A stretch of DNA of 64,000 nucleotides from Selenomonas sp. TAMA-11512 (GCF_037076525.1 NZ_AP029018.1:2340501-2404500), one strand, 5' to 3'. Counted from the stretch's first letter, positions 36,824-45,947 are shown. Notes: generated by a model not told the origin, from the sequence alone. Program-made: numbers and translations.

Positions 36824-37645
36824 CTATCGAAAAAAAACAAGCTCCGGCACTCTGTCAAGGAGACCGAGCTTTGCCAGCTTTTCATAGAAGAGGCGAAGTC
36901 CCGCGAGGTGTTTCTCCTTCAGATCGTGCCGGATGACTTTCAGATACTCTTCCATCTCGCCTGCAGTGAAGGGCTTCCTACCCGTCAGCTCGCGGATGGC
37001 GGCCGGCAGCTCACGGTGTCCCTTCGCCATCCCCTCCTGTAAGAGACGCACGATACGCCGCGCCGCCTGCGGCTCTGCCGCCGCGAAGTCCCTCCGCAGC
37101 GCCCACACGGAATAGACCATGCCGAGCCCCGTGTGACGCTTCCACTCATCGCCCAAGTCGTAAGAAAAGAGCCCGGCCGGCGGATGGTGGTAGAGATAGA
37201 GCGCGTCATCTCCGATGAAGAGCGCGGCGGCGGCATCGTCCGGAACGCCCGCCTTCATGTCAAGGCTCCGTATCTCAAACACCGGCTGCACATGGTATAC
37301 CTCTTCGAGCAGGATCTTCAAAAGCGCGTGGCTCGTCTCCGACTTCGCCGTCAGAACGACCTTCCGCCCCGCGAGGGCGGAAGCCGGCACCTTTGAAAAG
37401 AGCAGGATGCTCGTGACCTTCGCGTCGGTTCGCACCGAGAGCCCCGGGACAAGCAGAAGCTCGTCCGCCGCTTTCGCATAGACGATGGAAGAGATGCCCG
37501 AGACAGCAAGCGAGCCTTTCAAGAGTGCGCGATTGACCTCGGAGGGCACACCCTTCATCACGTCCACATCGCGCTCCTTCAGCTTTGAGAGCCCGTACGT
37601 CAGCGGCAGTATATTCAAAAAATCAATATGGCCGATCCTCGCCAT
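36824..37645 (-). CDS. mqnA: Chorismate dehydratase MqnA
   Basis: A 273-residue enzyme of the futalosine menaquinone pathway (first step, dehydration of chorismate). Diagnostic segments are RIGHIDFLNILPLTYGL at the N-terminus, GVPSEVNRALLKGSLAVSGISSIVYA, the SETSHALLKILLEEVY loop and DALYLYHHPPAGLFSYDLGDEWKRHTGLGMVYSVWAL. The fold is periplasmic-binding-protein-like, but there is no signal peptide. AGAGGTGA precedes the ATG. No other mqn genes are in view. A methyltransferase gene directly upstream may share its pathway. Confidence 0.93.
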   Translation of the reverse strand: MARIGHIDFLNILPLTYGLSKLKERDVDVMKGVPSEVNRALLKGSLAVSGISSIVYAKAADELLLVPGLSVRTDAKVTSILLFSKVPASALAGRKVVLTAKSETSHALLKILLEEVYHVQPVFEIRSLDMKAGVPDDAAAALFIGDDALYLYHHPPAGLFSYDLGDEWKRHTGLGMVYSVWALRRDFAAAEPQAARRIVRLLQEGMAKGHRELPAAIRELTGRKPFTAGEMEEYLKVIRHDLKEKHLAGLRLFYEKLAKLGLLDRVPELVFFR

Positions 37646-37750
37646 CTTTTCACCTCTTCCCGATTCGGCTGTCCTAGCCGGATCGCCGCCTGCATAGTCT
37701 CCCTATGGGAAGACTCCCCGTAAGGGCAGGCGGAATCGATTCCTCTGTAT

Positions 37751-38434
37751 CTACTTCACGCACCGAAACACGCATTCCGCCTCGATCGTCTCGAGCGAGA
37801 CCTCGCTGTACAGCGCTTCCATCCGTTTCCTCAGCGACTCCGCCGTATCAAAGGGCTGCGTAAAAAATCCGCCCTGCACAAAGACCGTGCGCGCGACGAG
37901 ATCCGTTTTCCAGTTCTCGCCCTTCACATAGCAGCACCCGCAAAGAATGCCGCCCGGCTTCAACACCCTTGCCATTTCAGCAAACGCCTTTTCCTTCTCC
38001 GGGAAGGCGTGCAGTCCGTTGATGGAGAGCAGACAGTCAAACGTGTTGTCCGCGAAGGGCAGCGCGCCCACGTCCCCTTGCAGAAAGCTCACGTGCCGGA
38101 GCTTCAGAGCCTCCGCCCGCAGTCTCGCAGCGGAGAGCATTTCCTCCGAGTAGTCGAGGCAGGTCACCTGCGCATCGGGATATCTTGTGTAATTCTCGAG
38201 GGACAAAGAGCCCGTCCCGACAGGCACTTCCAATATGGTCCCCGCACACCCCTCCGGAATGCCCGAAAGAGCTTTCCTCACATATTCCTTCGCTTTTTTA
38301 TCATCCAGAGACCAAATCAGATTGGACGCTATTTTCCCTGAGACGGTCGTATACGTCATCATCCCGTCATATAGATTGGAAAGCTTCCCCACCAGACGAT
38401 ATGCGCGTTCTATCTGCCGAAATCGATTACTCAC
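37751..38434 (-). CDS. Class I SAM-dependent methyltransferase
   Basis: A 227-residue UbiE/BioC-like methyltransferase: motif I ILEVPVGTGSLSLE, acidic LDYSEEM, QGDVGALPFADNTFDCLLSINGLHAFPEKEKAF and MARVLKPGGILCGCCYV. The start is GTG at 38434, with AGAGG 6 bases upstream; an earlier TTG at 38461 is disfavoured because a TATAAT promoter element lies immediately before it (38476-38471). It precedes mqnA by about 100 bp. Menaquinone C-methylation is possible but speculative. Confidence 0.85.
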   Translation of the reverse strand: MSNRFRQIERAYRLVGKLSNLYDGMMTYTTVSGKIASNLIWSLDDKKAKEYVRKALSGIPEGCAGTILEVPVGTGSLSLENYTRYPDAQVTCLDYSEEMLSAARLRAEALKLRHVSFLQGDVGALPFADNTFDCLLSINGLHAFPEKEKAFAEMARVLKPGGILCGCCYVKGENWKTDLVARTVFVQGGFFTQPFDTAESLRKRMEALYSEVSLETIEAECVFRCVK

Positions 38435-38470
38435 CGGAACCTCTTTTCTGTACGATGACAATAATCATAT

Positions 38471-38476
38471 ATTATA
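38471..38476 (-). promoter_or_regulatory. -10 element of the methyltransferase gene
   Basis: A perfect TATAAT on the minus strand, 37 bases before the chosen GTG. The -35 region 17 bases upstream (TGGATT) is poor. Confidence 0.4.
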
Positions 38477-38503
38477 GCCTATTCGTCGGAAAAAATCCAT
38501 CCG

Positions 38504-38544
38504 CTATTTTCGGAATTGCGGATGCACTATTTTAGGAATTGCGG
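38504..38544. repeat. Short direct repeat pair
   Basis: ctatttt-cggaattgcgg (38504-38521) and ctatttt-aggaattgcgg (38527-38544) are near-identical with a 23-bp period. A third ctatttt begins the repeat element at 38560. This looks like replication slippage or insertion debris at the element's left edge. Confidence 0.6.
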
Positions 38545-38563
38545 AGCGACACATTTCACTATT

Positions 38564-38731
38564 TTAAGGAAACGCTGATAAAATGAAGTCTGCCAGATTG
38601 GTGTAGATTTTTCGTTCTGTCAAGGAGGCAAACCGAACGCAGAGTGGTGCTCTGTGGAGGATTTGCCGACGAAGAGAGGCCGGAAAAGATGCGCCAAGAT
38701 GGCTGTGCTGAATTTATCAGTGGTTCCTTAA
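38564..38731 (+). mobile_element. MITE-like element, copy A (168 bp)
   Basis: Left end ttaaggaaacgctgataaa; right end tttatcagtggttccttaa, an inverted terminal repeat of about 19 bp with few mismatches. A central hairpin, cagag-N5-ctctg, lies near 38640. Copy D (56786-56953) is the same length and nearly identical in the opposite orientation. There is no coding capacity. Confidence 0.8.
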
Positions 38732-38952
38732 AAACACAGAAAAACGAAATAACAGGAAACGAGGTGCAACCGCGACACTCCGTTTCCTGCTAAAATATAA
38801 ATTTCCCGAATTCCAGAGTGCTCTGAGACATCATGATGTCGGCTTAGATGCCGGCCTCCGAGGAACCCACACACTTGACATCCTCGGAGGATTTTCCTCT
38901 CATGAAGTTTTTTTGAAGAGACATCTCAAAATGAGAAACAGCAATATTCTCC

Positions 38953-39174
38953 TTATACTCCGGTCGTTTCCGCCAATCTTTCAACCTCTTCCTGTGGCAG
39001 CTGTGTCGCTTCAGCAATCTGAGAAAGAGTGAGTTTCCCCAAAGCAATCAAAGCCGTCGCCGTCCTGCGAGCCGATTCCATGCGACCCTCTTCCAACTTC
39101 TTCTCCCCAAATTTTTCCATCAGTTCGCACATGGCATTTACCCCCTCTGCTTCTGCTTTAAAATAATATACCAT
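38953..39174 (-). pseudogene. C-terminal remnant of a Rpn/PD-(D/E)XK-type transposase-like nuclease
   Basis: A 73-codon frame ending MCELMEKFGEKKLEEGRMESARRTATALIALGKLTLSQIAEATQLPQEEVERLAE. This matches, from memory, the regulatory tail of Rpn-family recombination-promoting nuclease genes common in Selenomonas; the catalytic part is absent. AGGGGG before the internal ATG at 39132 could still allow a 59-residue product. It lies in a decayed stretch between repeat copy A and truncated phzF. Confidence 0.5.
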
Positions 39175-39318
39175 ATTCCGCAGGAATGTCCTTCTTGATC
39201 ATTCTCACTGAGTCTGCCCCCTTATTCTGCTCTACCATCATAGTATGCACTATGGCGAACATTGTCAAGGCTGAAATTCCGGCGGTGCTTCAAGGGCTGT
39301 CAAAATCCGGGGCATCGC

Positions 39319-39576
39319 TCATAAATAGAAGCGGAACAGCACATAGGCAACGGCCAGCGCAGCATGTCCGCACAGGTCGATCTCCCCGCCCGGCGTAAAC
39401 CAGCGCAGGCGCCATTTATTGCCTTCTCTGACAGTAAAAGCCGTCTCCGAGAAATTGTTTTCCCCGGTTATATCCATCATTAATGCTTCATCCGGCCATT
39501 GTTCCGTCATGCAAACGGCGGCCTGGTTTCCATGAAATACGGTATCCGTAAATGCGTCAACAACGTATTGCTTCAT
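39319..39576 (-). pseudogene. Truncated PhzF family gene
   Basis: 85 residues matching the start of PhzF-type isomerase-like proteins (MKQYVVDAFTDTVFHGNQAAVC, the catalytic-Glu region NNFSETAFTV, FTPGGEIDLCGHAALAVAYVLF). The frame then stops, whereas PhzF proteins are about 260-300 residues. No continuation is found in the next 150 bp in any frame, so the rest is deleted. AAGGAG and a 14-bp gap after the aldolase stop show it was the last gene of that operon. Confidence 0.8.
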
Positions 39577-39590
39577 CTCGATGCAGCTCC

Positions 39591-40634
39591 TTATAAGACA
39601 TCGATCAGCGCTTTCGTTTCGTCTTCTGTCGTTGCCCAGTCAGTCGCGAATCGAGTAACCGTATGATCGTCATCGAATTTTTCCCAGAAGCCGTATTCGA
39701 CCTTTTCTCCCAATTGATCAAGGGCATCGTTTTCCATCACACAGAATATCTGATTCGTCGGGGATGCAAAGTGCAGCCGGTATCCTCTTTCACGCAAAGC
39801 GCACCGGATGCGTTCCGCGGCTCGGATCGCCGGCTCCCCGATGCGCATATACCGCTCATTCCGGAACAGTTCATCAAACTGGATGCCCAGCAGTCTTCCC
39901 TTTGCCAGCAGCGCACCGTGCTGCTTGATTATGGTGAACAGATGGGGAATTTTGCCCGGATCCGGAACTACCGCGGCCTCTCCGAACAGCGCGCCGCACT
40001 TGGTGCCTCCGATATAAAAGGCGTCACACAGCTGCGCCAAGTCCTTGAGCGTCACATCATTCTCCGTGCATGCAAGCGCATAAGCCAGTCTTGCCCCATC
40101 CACATACAGGCAGATTTCATATCTGTCACATACGCTCCTGAACGCCTGAAGCTCTTCCTTCGAATAGAGCGTCCCATATTCTGTCGGGTGAGACAGGTAA
40201 AGCATGCCGGGCATGACCATGTGTTCACGGTTCGCATCATTATAATACTCTTTCAAGTAATTCTCCACACTGTTCGCCGATATCTTGCCGAATCGGTGCG
40301 GCAGCACAAGCACCTTGTGTCCGCCGAATTCGATCGCTCCCGCTTCATGGACGCTGATATGCCCCGTCTCGGCGGCGATGACGCCCTGATAGGATTTCAG
40401 AAGCGCATCGATCATAACGGCATTCGTCTGCGTCCCTCCTACAAGAAACTCTACCGCGGCAGCTTCACAGCCGCAGGCTTCTCGAATCCTTTTTCTGGCC
40501 GATTCCGAGATCTCATCCAGCCCGTATCCCGCTGTTTTCATCCCGTTGGTTTCCAGCATTCTCTGCAAAATATCGGGATGCGCGCCCCTTGCATAGTCAC
40601 AGGCAAAATGAAGTTTTTCCTTCATATCCGTCAT
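39591..40634 (-). CDS. ltaE: Threonine aldolase family PLP enzyme
   Basis: A 347-residue PLP-dependent fold-type I enzyme. Seen: FLVGGTQTNAVMIDALL, AAETGHISVHEAGAIEFGGHKVLVLP, LYVDGARLAYAL and the lysine-bearing DAFYIGGTKCGALFGEA (K of GGTKCG is the expected Schiff-base lysine). It would cleave L-threonine or allo-threonine to glycine and acetaldehyde. GAGGAGG is only 2-3 bases from the ATG at 40634 and about 11 from the one at 40625, so the exact start is uncertain. It forms a run with the esterase and the truncated phzF. Confidence 0.9.
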   Translation of the reverse strand: MTDMKEKLHFACDYARGAHPDILQRMLETNGMKTAGYGLDEISESARKRIREACGCEAAAVEFLVGGTQTNAVMIDALLKSYQGVIAAETGHISVHEAGAIEFGGHKVLVLPHRFGKISANSVENYLKEYYNDANREHMVMPGMLYLSHPTEYGTLYSKEELQAFRSVCDRYEICLYVDGARLAYALACTENDVTLKDLAQLCDAFYIGGTKCGALFGEAAVVPDPGKIPHLFTIIKQHGALLAKGRLLGIQFDELFRNERYMRIGEPAIRAAERIRCALRERGYRLHFASPTNQIFCVMENDALDQLGEKVEYGFWEKFDDDHTVTRFATDWATTEDETKALIDVL

Positions 40635-40691
40635 GCCCTCCTCATCGATTTATTTCCGTAATGCTGCGCGCCGACGCGGCTTGACGCGTGC

Positions 40692-41327
40692 TCATGAGCA
40701 AGACGCGCTTCTTTCCAAAATCCATGAAAAAGCGCGCGCCATTCGCACCTCGGGATCCTTGAAGTGATTGCCCGGATTCCATTCCAGCACGCAGTCCGCG
40801 CCATGCTCTCCAAGCTGTGTATGTATTTTCCGAATGCAGCCGCCAACCCTCGCCATGACGGTATTTTTCGTCTTTTCCTCCTTATCTCCGAGACTCAAAT
40901 AAACGCGTGGCGTCTTTATATCGCTCTGCCGGACATAGTCCGTGAAGCCCGGAAACCATACGGAAGGCGACGCCGCAGCAGCACCTGCAAAAACATCCGT
41001 CTGATATGCCGCCCATAGCGCGAACAGGCCTGCAAGCGAGTACCCGCCGATGAAATACGTCCTGCTCCGGTCACCGCAAATCCGAAGCACCTCTTCCAGC
41101 GTCTTCGCCGCACCGTCTCCGAAAGCATCCCTTCCAAATACAGCCGGTGCGGGCCATGGAGATAAATCATCATTCCAATTGTCGACCCTCAGAGCAATGA
41201 GCCCGAAATCCGCCGCGGTGCTTTGTATGAGCGACACTTCTCTCTCCATCCCTTCAAGGTCATGGTCATCGACCGGCTGAAGCAAGATAGTCGATGCGCT
41301 TCGATCGCCGTATAAATATGTCTCCAT
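40692..41327 (-). CDS. Alpha/beta hydrolase (esterase-like)
   Basis: A 211-residue single-domain hydrolase. Nucleophile elbow GGYSLAG with S97, a hydrophobic SPSVWFPGFTDYV strand-helix and a late His in WNPGNHFKDPE near 190 complete a likely triad. It resembles the esterase D/IroE-like small serine hydrolases. No signal peptide. The start at 41327 is chosen because GGAGG lies 6 bases upstream; a frame reaching 41405 lacks one. The substrate is unknown. Confidence 0.8.
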   Translation of the reverse strand: METYLYGDRSASTILLQPVDDHDLEGMEREVSLIQSTAADFGLIALRVDNWNDDLSPWPAPAVFGRDAFGDGAAKTLEEVLRICGDRSRTYFIGGYSLAGLFALWAAYQTDVFAGAAAASPSVWFPGFTDYVRQSDIKTPRVYLSLGDKEEKTKNTVMARVGGCIRKIHTQLGEHGADCVLEWNPGNHFKDPEVRMARAFSWILERSASCS

Positions 41328-41559
41328 GCCGCCCTCCGATTCTCCCGATAGTTCGGGATGATCCTGTTCTCTGTTCTCTTTTTCATTCTGACACAGGACA
41401 GGCATTTTTTCAATCCCGAACGAAAGAGGTACATCCCGAGATGCGCCTCCTCTTTCATCATACCCGTATTTTTGTTCTTCCCTGAAAAAATTTTATTTTT
41501 CGCAAAAAAACTTTGCATGAGTAGAAGGATAATTTTATTTTGTGGAGAATTATTATTCG

Positions 41560-41596
41560 TGAAAGATATAATAGATTATATCTATTATATCTTTCA
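41560..41596. promoter_or_regulatory. Perfect 17-bp inverted repeat with embedded -10 upstream of the superoxide reductase gene
   Basis: Arms 41560-41576 and 41580-41596 are exact reverse complements (core gatataatagat) around a 3-base centre. A TATAAT at 41567-41572 lies inside the left arm. It is 129 bases before the superoxide reductase start and pointed at it. An operator for a dimeric redox repressor is the simplest reading; an AU-rich RNA hairpin is an alternative. Confidence 0.6.
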
Positions 41597-41724
41597 TAGT
41601 CCACATATCGGAAACGTGGCTGAAGCGAAGTTGTTTGTCGGCGTTTCCACCGTTTACATTGCCGTGTATTTTATTCAGGGAAGGCTGATCGTTTCAGTGC
41701 TTCCGCATATCGGGAGGGTTAACT

Positions 41725-42105
41725 ATGTCCGTATTTTATGTTGCAGACAAGAAACACATGATCGAGGTCTATGGCGATGAGGAGCTTCACATCACCGCAG
41801 GCGGACAGGAGCTCAAGGCAATCCAGCCGAATACGGTCGATGCCGCGCAGGAGAAGCACGTCCCCGTGGCATCCTACGATGCGGCAAAGAACGAGGTGCA
41901 CGTGAAGGTCGGCTCTGTTGCGCATCCGATGACCGAGGAGCATCTCATCGAATACATCATTCTCGTAACGAAGAAGGGCGTACAGCGCATCAACCTCACT
42001 GCGACGGATGCGCCCGAGGTCACGTTCCGCCTCGCGGACGGCGACGTGCCGGTGAAGGTGCTCGAGTACTGCAATCTGCACGGCCTCTGGCATGCAGACA
42101 TCTAA
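41725..42105 (+). CDS. Superoxide reductase lacking the desulforedoxin iron centre
   Basis: A 126-residue desulfoferrodoxin-family protein. All ligands of the catalytic Fe(His4Cys) centre are present: H45 in EKHVPV, H67 (SVAHPM), H73, C116 and H119 (EYCNLHG). The N-terminal domain is kept in length, but its four cysteines are gone; C116 is the only cysteine. It would reduce superoxide to peroxide with rubredoxin or a similar donor, protecting an anaerobe from oxygen. GGAGGG precedes the ATG. Its stop codon overlaps a repeat-derived hairpin. Confidence 0.9.
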   Translation: MSVFYVADKKHMIEVYGDEELHITAGGQELKAIQPNTVDAAQEKHVPVASYDAAKNEVHVKVGSVAHPMTEEHLIEYIILVTKKGVQRINLTATDAPEVTFRLADGDVPVKVLEYCNLHGLWHADI

Positions 42106-42157
42106 GGAAGCGCTGATAAAATGAAGTCGATCAAACTTCATTTTATCAGCTTCCGTA
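42103..42157. repeat. Palindrome built from two left ends of the MITE-like element
   Basis: taaggaagcgctgataaaat...gaagt and its inverted copy meet head-to-head around cgatcaa. This is copy F: two left ends without the body of the element. It supplies the TAA stop of the superoxide reductase gene and a long hairpin that may act as its transcription terminator. Confidence 0.7.
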
Positions 42158-42748
42158 ATTTTCGAAATAATCTTGACTTTTTAACTCGCTTTTCATATAA
42201 TGTTTTCAACAGAGAAGAGAGGGATATTGTCTTCCGATCGTATATACAGGCTCCTTGCAGCCCGTTCCCTCCTTCGAATCAGTTTTGCCCCTCACCCCCC
42301 TCTCATCCCAATAGAGCGAAGAGGCGGCTGCCGCGCGCAGCCGCCTCTTCCATTTCCCTTTCTCCGTCACGATCGCTGAAACGAGAGGGCATCTCATCCG
42401 GCATGTACAGATACTGCAGGACTCCGTTCTTACGGGAACTTTATAGAGCTTACATTTTCTATTATTTGCTATTATAGAAACCTATTATCAACAAAACTGT
42501 ATGCTTCAATAAATAAATTATATTGATAATGTTTCAAAAATTACTTGTTTTTGTTTTCATTTTGTTGTATATTCAAATCAGATGAATTATTGCTTGCAAA
42601 TCCTTGTCTTTCCAGTATTTTGCATAGTACCTGACCGAATGTATAGGTCTTAATTTTTCATAACCGGTACTTATTGCAGCATTTCTTTTTCATATTTGGA
42701 GTGCAAGTAGACTATCTGCGGTAAAATAAACCGCAAGGAGGTAATTCA
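42158..42748. other. 590-bp gene-free, mostly AT-rich leader upstream of pflB
   Basis: No coding frame is convincing. It contains one GC-rich hairpin at 42319-42349 and, from about 42440, a very AT-rich stretch. TTGAT-N5-TTCAA near 42523-42537 has one base too many for a canonical FNR/CRP site. The pflB ribosome site AAGGAGG is at 42733-42739. pfl genes commonly have long regulated leaders, which fits the length. Confidence 0.6.
42319..42349. terminator. Strong 12-bp GC-rich hairpin upstream of pflB
   Basis: aagaggcggctg at 42319-42330 pairs perfectly with cagccgcctctt at 42338-42349 around a 7-base loop. The flanking T tract is weak (ttccatttccc), so it may be a factor-independent terminator of modest strength or a leader structure. 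Confidence 0.45.
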
Positions 42749-45010
42749 ATGGCAAACAATACATCCTATGAAGCATGGAAGGGTTTTGAAGGCGGCATTT
42801 GGCAGGAAGAGGTCAATGTTCGCGACTTCATCCAGAAAAACTATACGCCTTACGATGGCGACGCCAGCTTCCTGGTGCCCCCTACGGAAGCGACGAACAA
42901 GCTTTGGGGTCGTCTCCAGGATCTCCAGCGCGCGGAACGCCAAAAGGGCGGCGTACTCGATATGGACACGGATATCGTCTCCAGCCTAACCTCACATGGC
43001 CCCGGCTACATCGATGAATCCATGAAGGATCTCGAAACCGTCGTCGGTCTGCAGACGGACAAGCCGCTGAAGCGCGCTTTCATGCCATACGGCGGCATCA
43101 AGATGGCGGAGGAGGCTCTGCAGAACTACGGCTACAAAGTTTCCGATGAGCTGCATGAGATCTTCACGAAGTATCACAAGACGCATAATCAGGCTGTGTT
43201 TGATGCCTATACGCCGGAGATTCGCGCGGCCCGCAGCAGCCACATCATCACAGGTCTCCCGGACACCTACGGCCGCGGCCGCATCGTCGGCGACTACCGT
43301 CGTGTCGCCCTCTACGGCATCGATCAGCTCATCGCCTACAAGGAAGAAGATCTCTCCCATACCGGCGACGGCGTCATGACGAACGATGTCATCCAGCTCC
43401 GTGAGGAAGTTGCCGAGCAGATCCGCGCTCTGAAGGGCATGAAGGAAATGGCCAAGATCTACGGCTTTGACATTTCCCAGCCGGCAAAGAACGCCCGTGA
43501 GGCTTTCCAGTGGCTCTATTTCGGCTATCTCGCCGCCATCAAGACGCAGAACGGCGCCGCCATGTCTGTCGGCCGCATCTCGACGTTCCTCGATATCTAC
43601 ATCAGCCGCGACCTCGAAGCCGGCACGCTTACCGAGTCCGAGGCGCAGGAGCTCGTCGACCACATCGTCATGAAGTTCCGCATGGTCAAGTTTGCGCGTA
43701 TCACGAGCTACAACGAGCTCTTCTCCGGCGACCCCATCTGGGCTACACTGGAGGTTGCGGGCACGGGGCTTGACGGGCGCAGCATGGTCACGAAAAACGA
43801 CTTCCGCTTCCTCCATACGCTTGAGAACATGGGACCTTCCCCGGAGCCGAACCTCACGGTTCTCTACTCCTCGCGTCTCCCTGAGACCTTCAAGGACTAC
43901 GCCTCCAAGATCTCCATCGACACGAGCTCCATTCAGTACGAGAACGACGATGTCATGAAGCCCGAGTGGGGCGACGACTACTCCATCTGCTGCTGCGTCT
44001 CGGCTACGCAGACGGGTAAGGAGATGCAGTTCTTCGGCGCGCGTGCCAACCTCGCAAAGTGCCTTCTCTACGCAATCAACGGCGGCATCGATGAAAAGAG
44101 CGGCAAGCAGGTCGGTCCGGCGTATCGCCCGATCCGCACGGAGTACCTCGAGTATGACAACGTCCTCAAAAAGTACGAGCGCATGATGAACTGGCTTGCC
44201 AGCGTCTATGTCAACGCGCTGAACCTCATCCAGTTCATGCACGACAAGTACTACTATGAGGCAGCGGAGATGGCTCTCATCGACACCGATGTCCGCCGCA
44301 CGTTCGCAACGGGTATCGCGGGCTTCTCGCATGCCGTTGACTCTCTTTCCGCCATCAAGTACGCAAAGGTCAAGCCGGTCTACAATGAGGACGGCTTCAT
44401 CGTCGACTACGATGTCGAGGGCGACTTCCCGCGCTACGGCAACGACGACGAGCGCGCGGACGCGATTGCAAAGTGGCTCCTCAAGACGTTCCTCCACAAG
44501 ATCAAGGAGCGCCACACATACCGCAACTCCGAGGCCACGACGTCCATCCTCACGATCACGTCGAATGTCGTCTACGGCAAGTTCACGGGTGCTATGCCGG
44601 ATGGCCGCAAAGCCTGGACGCCATTCGCTCCGGGTGCAAACCCTTCCTACAACGCCGACACGACGGGTCTCCTCGCGTCTCTGAACTCCGTTGCGAAGCT
44701 CCCGTATCACTGGGCGCTCGACGGTATTTCGAACACGCAGAGCATGACGCCGCAGGCGCTCGGCAACACGGAAGAGGAACGCATCACGCAGCTCACCCGT
44801 GTTATGGACGGCTACTTCGATCAGGGTGCGCATCACCTCAACGTCAATGTCTTCAACCGTGAGAAACTCCTCGACATCATGGAGAATCCGGATAAGGCAG
44901 AGTATGCGAACTTCACGATTCGCGTCTCCGGCTACGCGGTCAAGTTCATCAACCTGACCCGCGAGCAGCAGGAAGACGTTATCAGCCGTACGTTCCACTC
45001 CGCTCTGTAA
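42749..45010 (+). CDS. pflB: Pyruvate formate-lyase
   Basis: A 753-residue glycyl-radical enzyme converting pyruvate and CoA to formate and acetyl-CoA. The active-site cysteine pair lies in [24 protein letters not shown]. The glycyl-radical loop RVSGYAVKF is near the C-terminus with G728. Other PFL segments include [18 protein letters not shown] and [21 protein letters not shown] is about 9 bases upstream. The activase gene follows after a hairpin terminator. Codon use is highly biased, suggesting strong expression. Confidence 0.98.
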   Translation: MANNTSYEAWKGFEGGIWQEEVNVRDFIQKNYTPYDGDASFLVPPTEATNKLWGRLQDLQRAERQKGGVLDMDTDIVSSLTSHGPGYIDESMKDLETVVGLQTDKPLKRAFMPYGGIKMAEEALQNYGYKVSDELHEIFTKYHKTHNQAVFDAYTPEIRAARSSHIITGLPDTYGRGRIVGDYRRVALYGIDQLIAYKEEDLSHTGDGVMTNDVIQLREEVAEQIRALKGMKEMAKIYGFDISQPAKNAREAFQWLYFGYLAAIKTQNGAAMSVGRISTFLDIYISRDLEAGTLTESEAQELVDHIVMKFRMVKFARITSYNELFSGDPIWATLEVAGTGLDGRSMVTKNDFRFLHTLENMGPSPEPNLTVLYSSRLPETFKDYASKISIDTSSIQYENDDVMKPEWGDDYSICCCVSATQTGKEMQFFGARANLAKCLLYAINGGIDEKSGKQVGPAYRPIRTEYLEYDNVLKKYERMMNWLASVYVNALNLIQFMHDKYYYEAAEMALIDTDVRRTFATGIAGFSHAVDSLSAIKYAKVKPVYNEDGFIVDYDVEGDFPRYGNDDERADAIAKWLLKTFLHKIKERHTYRNSEATTSILTITSNVVYGKFTGAMPDGRKAWTPFAPGANPSYNADTTGLLASLNSVAKLPYHWALDGISNTQSMTPQALGNTEEERITQLTRVMDGYFDQGAHHLNVNVFNREKLLDIMENPDKAEYANFTIRVSGYAVKFINLTREQQEDVISRTFHSAL

Positions 45011-45013
45011 AAC

Positions 45014-45048
45014 AAAAATGGGTTGTTGCTGCGCAACAACCCATTTTT
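45014..45048 (+). terminator. Terminator between pflB and pflA
   Basis: A 15-bp perfect stem (aaaaatgggttgttg / caacaacccattttt) with a 5-base loop. It lies 3 bases after the pflB stop. Partial read-through would give less activase than PflB, matching the catalytic need. Confidence 0.9.
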
Positions 45049-45141
45049 CTATAAAAATTGATTTTTCTTGAACAGCGGCGCACGTCGTCCGTAAAGCGGA
45101 CGATTGCGCGCGCCGTTTGTTCGCATAGGAGGCCCACCATC

Positions 45142-45921
45142 ATGTCCACAGAGTACGCCGATGTCACCGGGCGCATCTCTTCCATCGAGAGCTTCGGCTC
45201 CGTCGACGGCCCCGGACTGCGCTACATCGTATTCCTCGCAGGCTGCCCGTTCCGATGTCTCTACTGCCACAATCCGGAGACCTGGGACCCGTCCGGCGGA
45301 AAGGTGCAGACGGCAGCCGACACCCTCCGGGCGGCGCTGCGCTATCGTCCCTATTGGAAGGACGTCGGCGGCATCACCGTTTCCGGCGGAGAACCGCTCA
45401 TGCAGCTCGATTTCCTGGAGGCTCTCTTCGCTCTTGCCAAGCAGGAGAAGAAGCCCGTCAACACCTGCATCGACACCTCCGGGGCGCTCTTTACGCGTGA
45501 GGGCGCATTCTTCGAGAAGCTGAACCGTGTGCTCGGCAACACGGATCTTCTCCTCCTCGACCTCAAGCATATCGACAGCAAGAAGCACAAGGAGCTCGTC
45601 GGCAAGCCGAACGAGCACGTCCTCGACTTCGCCCGCTACCTCGCGGACATCGGCAAACCCGTCTGGATTCGCCACGTCCTCGTCCCGGGCTACACGGACG
45701 ACGCGGTAAGCCTGCAGCGGCTTTCCCGCGAGATCGCTTCTCTCGGCAACGTTCAGCGCGTCGACGTTCTCCCCTACCACGGCATGGCGAGAAGCAAGTA
45801 CCAAGATCTCGGCATCCCCTATCCCTTAGAGGACACGTCCGAGCCGACGGCCGACGATGTCAGGCGCGCCAAGGAAATCCTTTGCGTCGAGGACTATCAG
45901 GGATATAAATCGAAAGCGTAA
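45142..45921 (+). CDS. pflA: Pyruvate formate-lyase activating enzyme
   Basis: A 259-residue radical SAM enzyme. The cluster motif C35-PFR-C39-LY-C42 binds 4Fe-4S; SFGSVDGPGLRYIVFLAGCPF and GGITVSGGEPLMQ follow the family. It installs the glycyl radical on PflB, with reduced flavodoxin as electron donor. The start at 45142 has AGGAGG 9 bases upstream; the longer frame from 45058 begins in the intergenic region without a ribosome site. Confidence 0.96.
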   Translation: MSTEYADVTGRISSIESFGSVDGPGLRYIVFLAGCPFRCLYCHNPETWDPSGGKVQTAADTLRAALRYRPYWKDVGGITVSGGEPLMQLDFLEALFALAKQEKKPVNTCIDTSGALFTREGAFFEKLNRVLGNTDLLLLDLKHIDSKKHKELVGKPNEHVLDFARYLADIGKPVWIRHVLVPGYTDDAVSLQRLSREIASLGNVQRVDVLPYHGMARSKYQDLGIPYPLEDTSEPTADDVRRAKEILCVEDYQGYKSKA

Positions 45922-45947
45922 AACATCATGCCCCCCTCACGGAAGAA

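Noticed and set aside
38844-39047. A 67-codon minus-strand frame beside the Rpn-type remnant
   Set aside because: It overlaps the remnant in another frame and shows no family features.
42523-42537. FNR/CRP box upstream of pflB
   Set aside because: TTGAT-N5-TTCAA has a 5-base spacer and an imperfect right half; the canonical site has 4. Kept only as a remark.
42992-44998. A 668-codon open frame on the minus strand opposite pflB
   Set aside because: pflB is unmistakable on the plus strand. The long antisense frame follows from its biased GC-rich third positions and has no ribosome site or recognisable domain.
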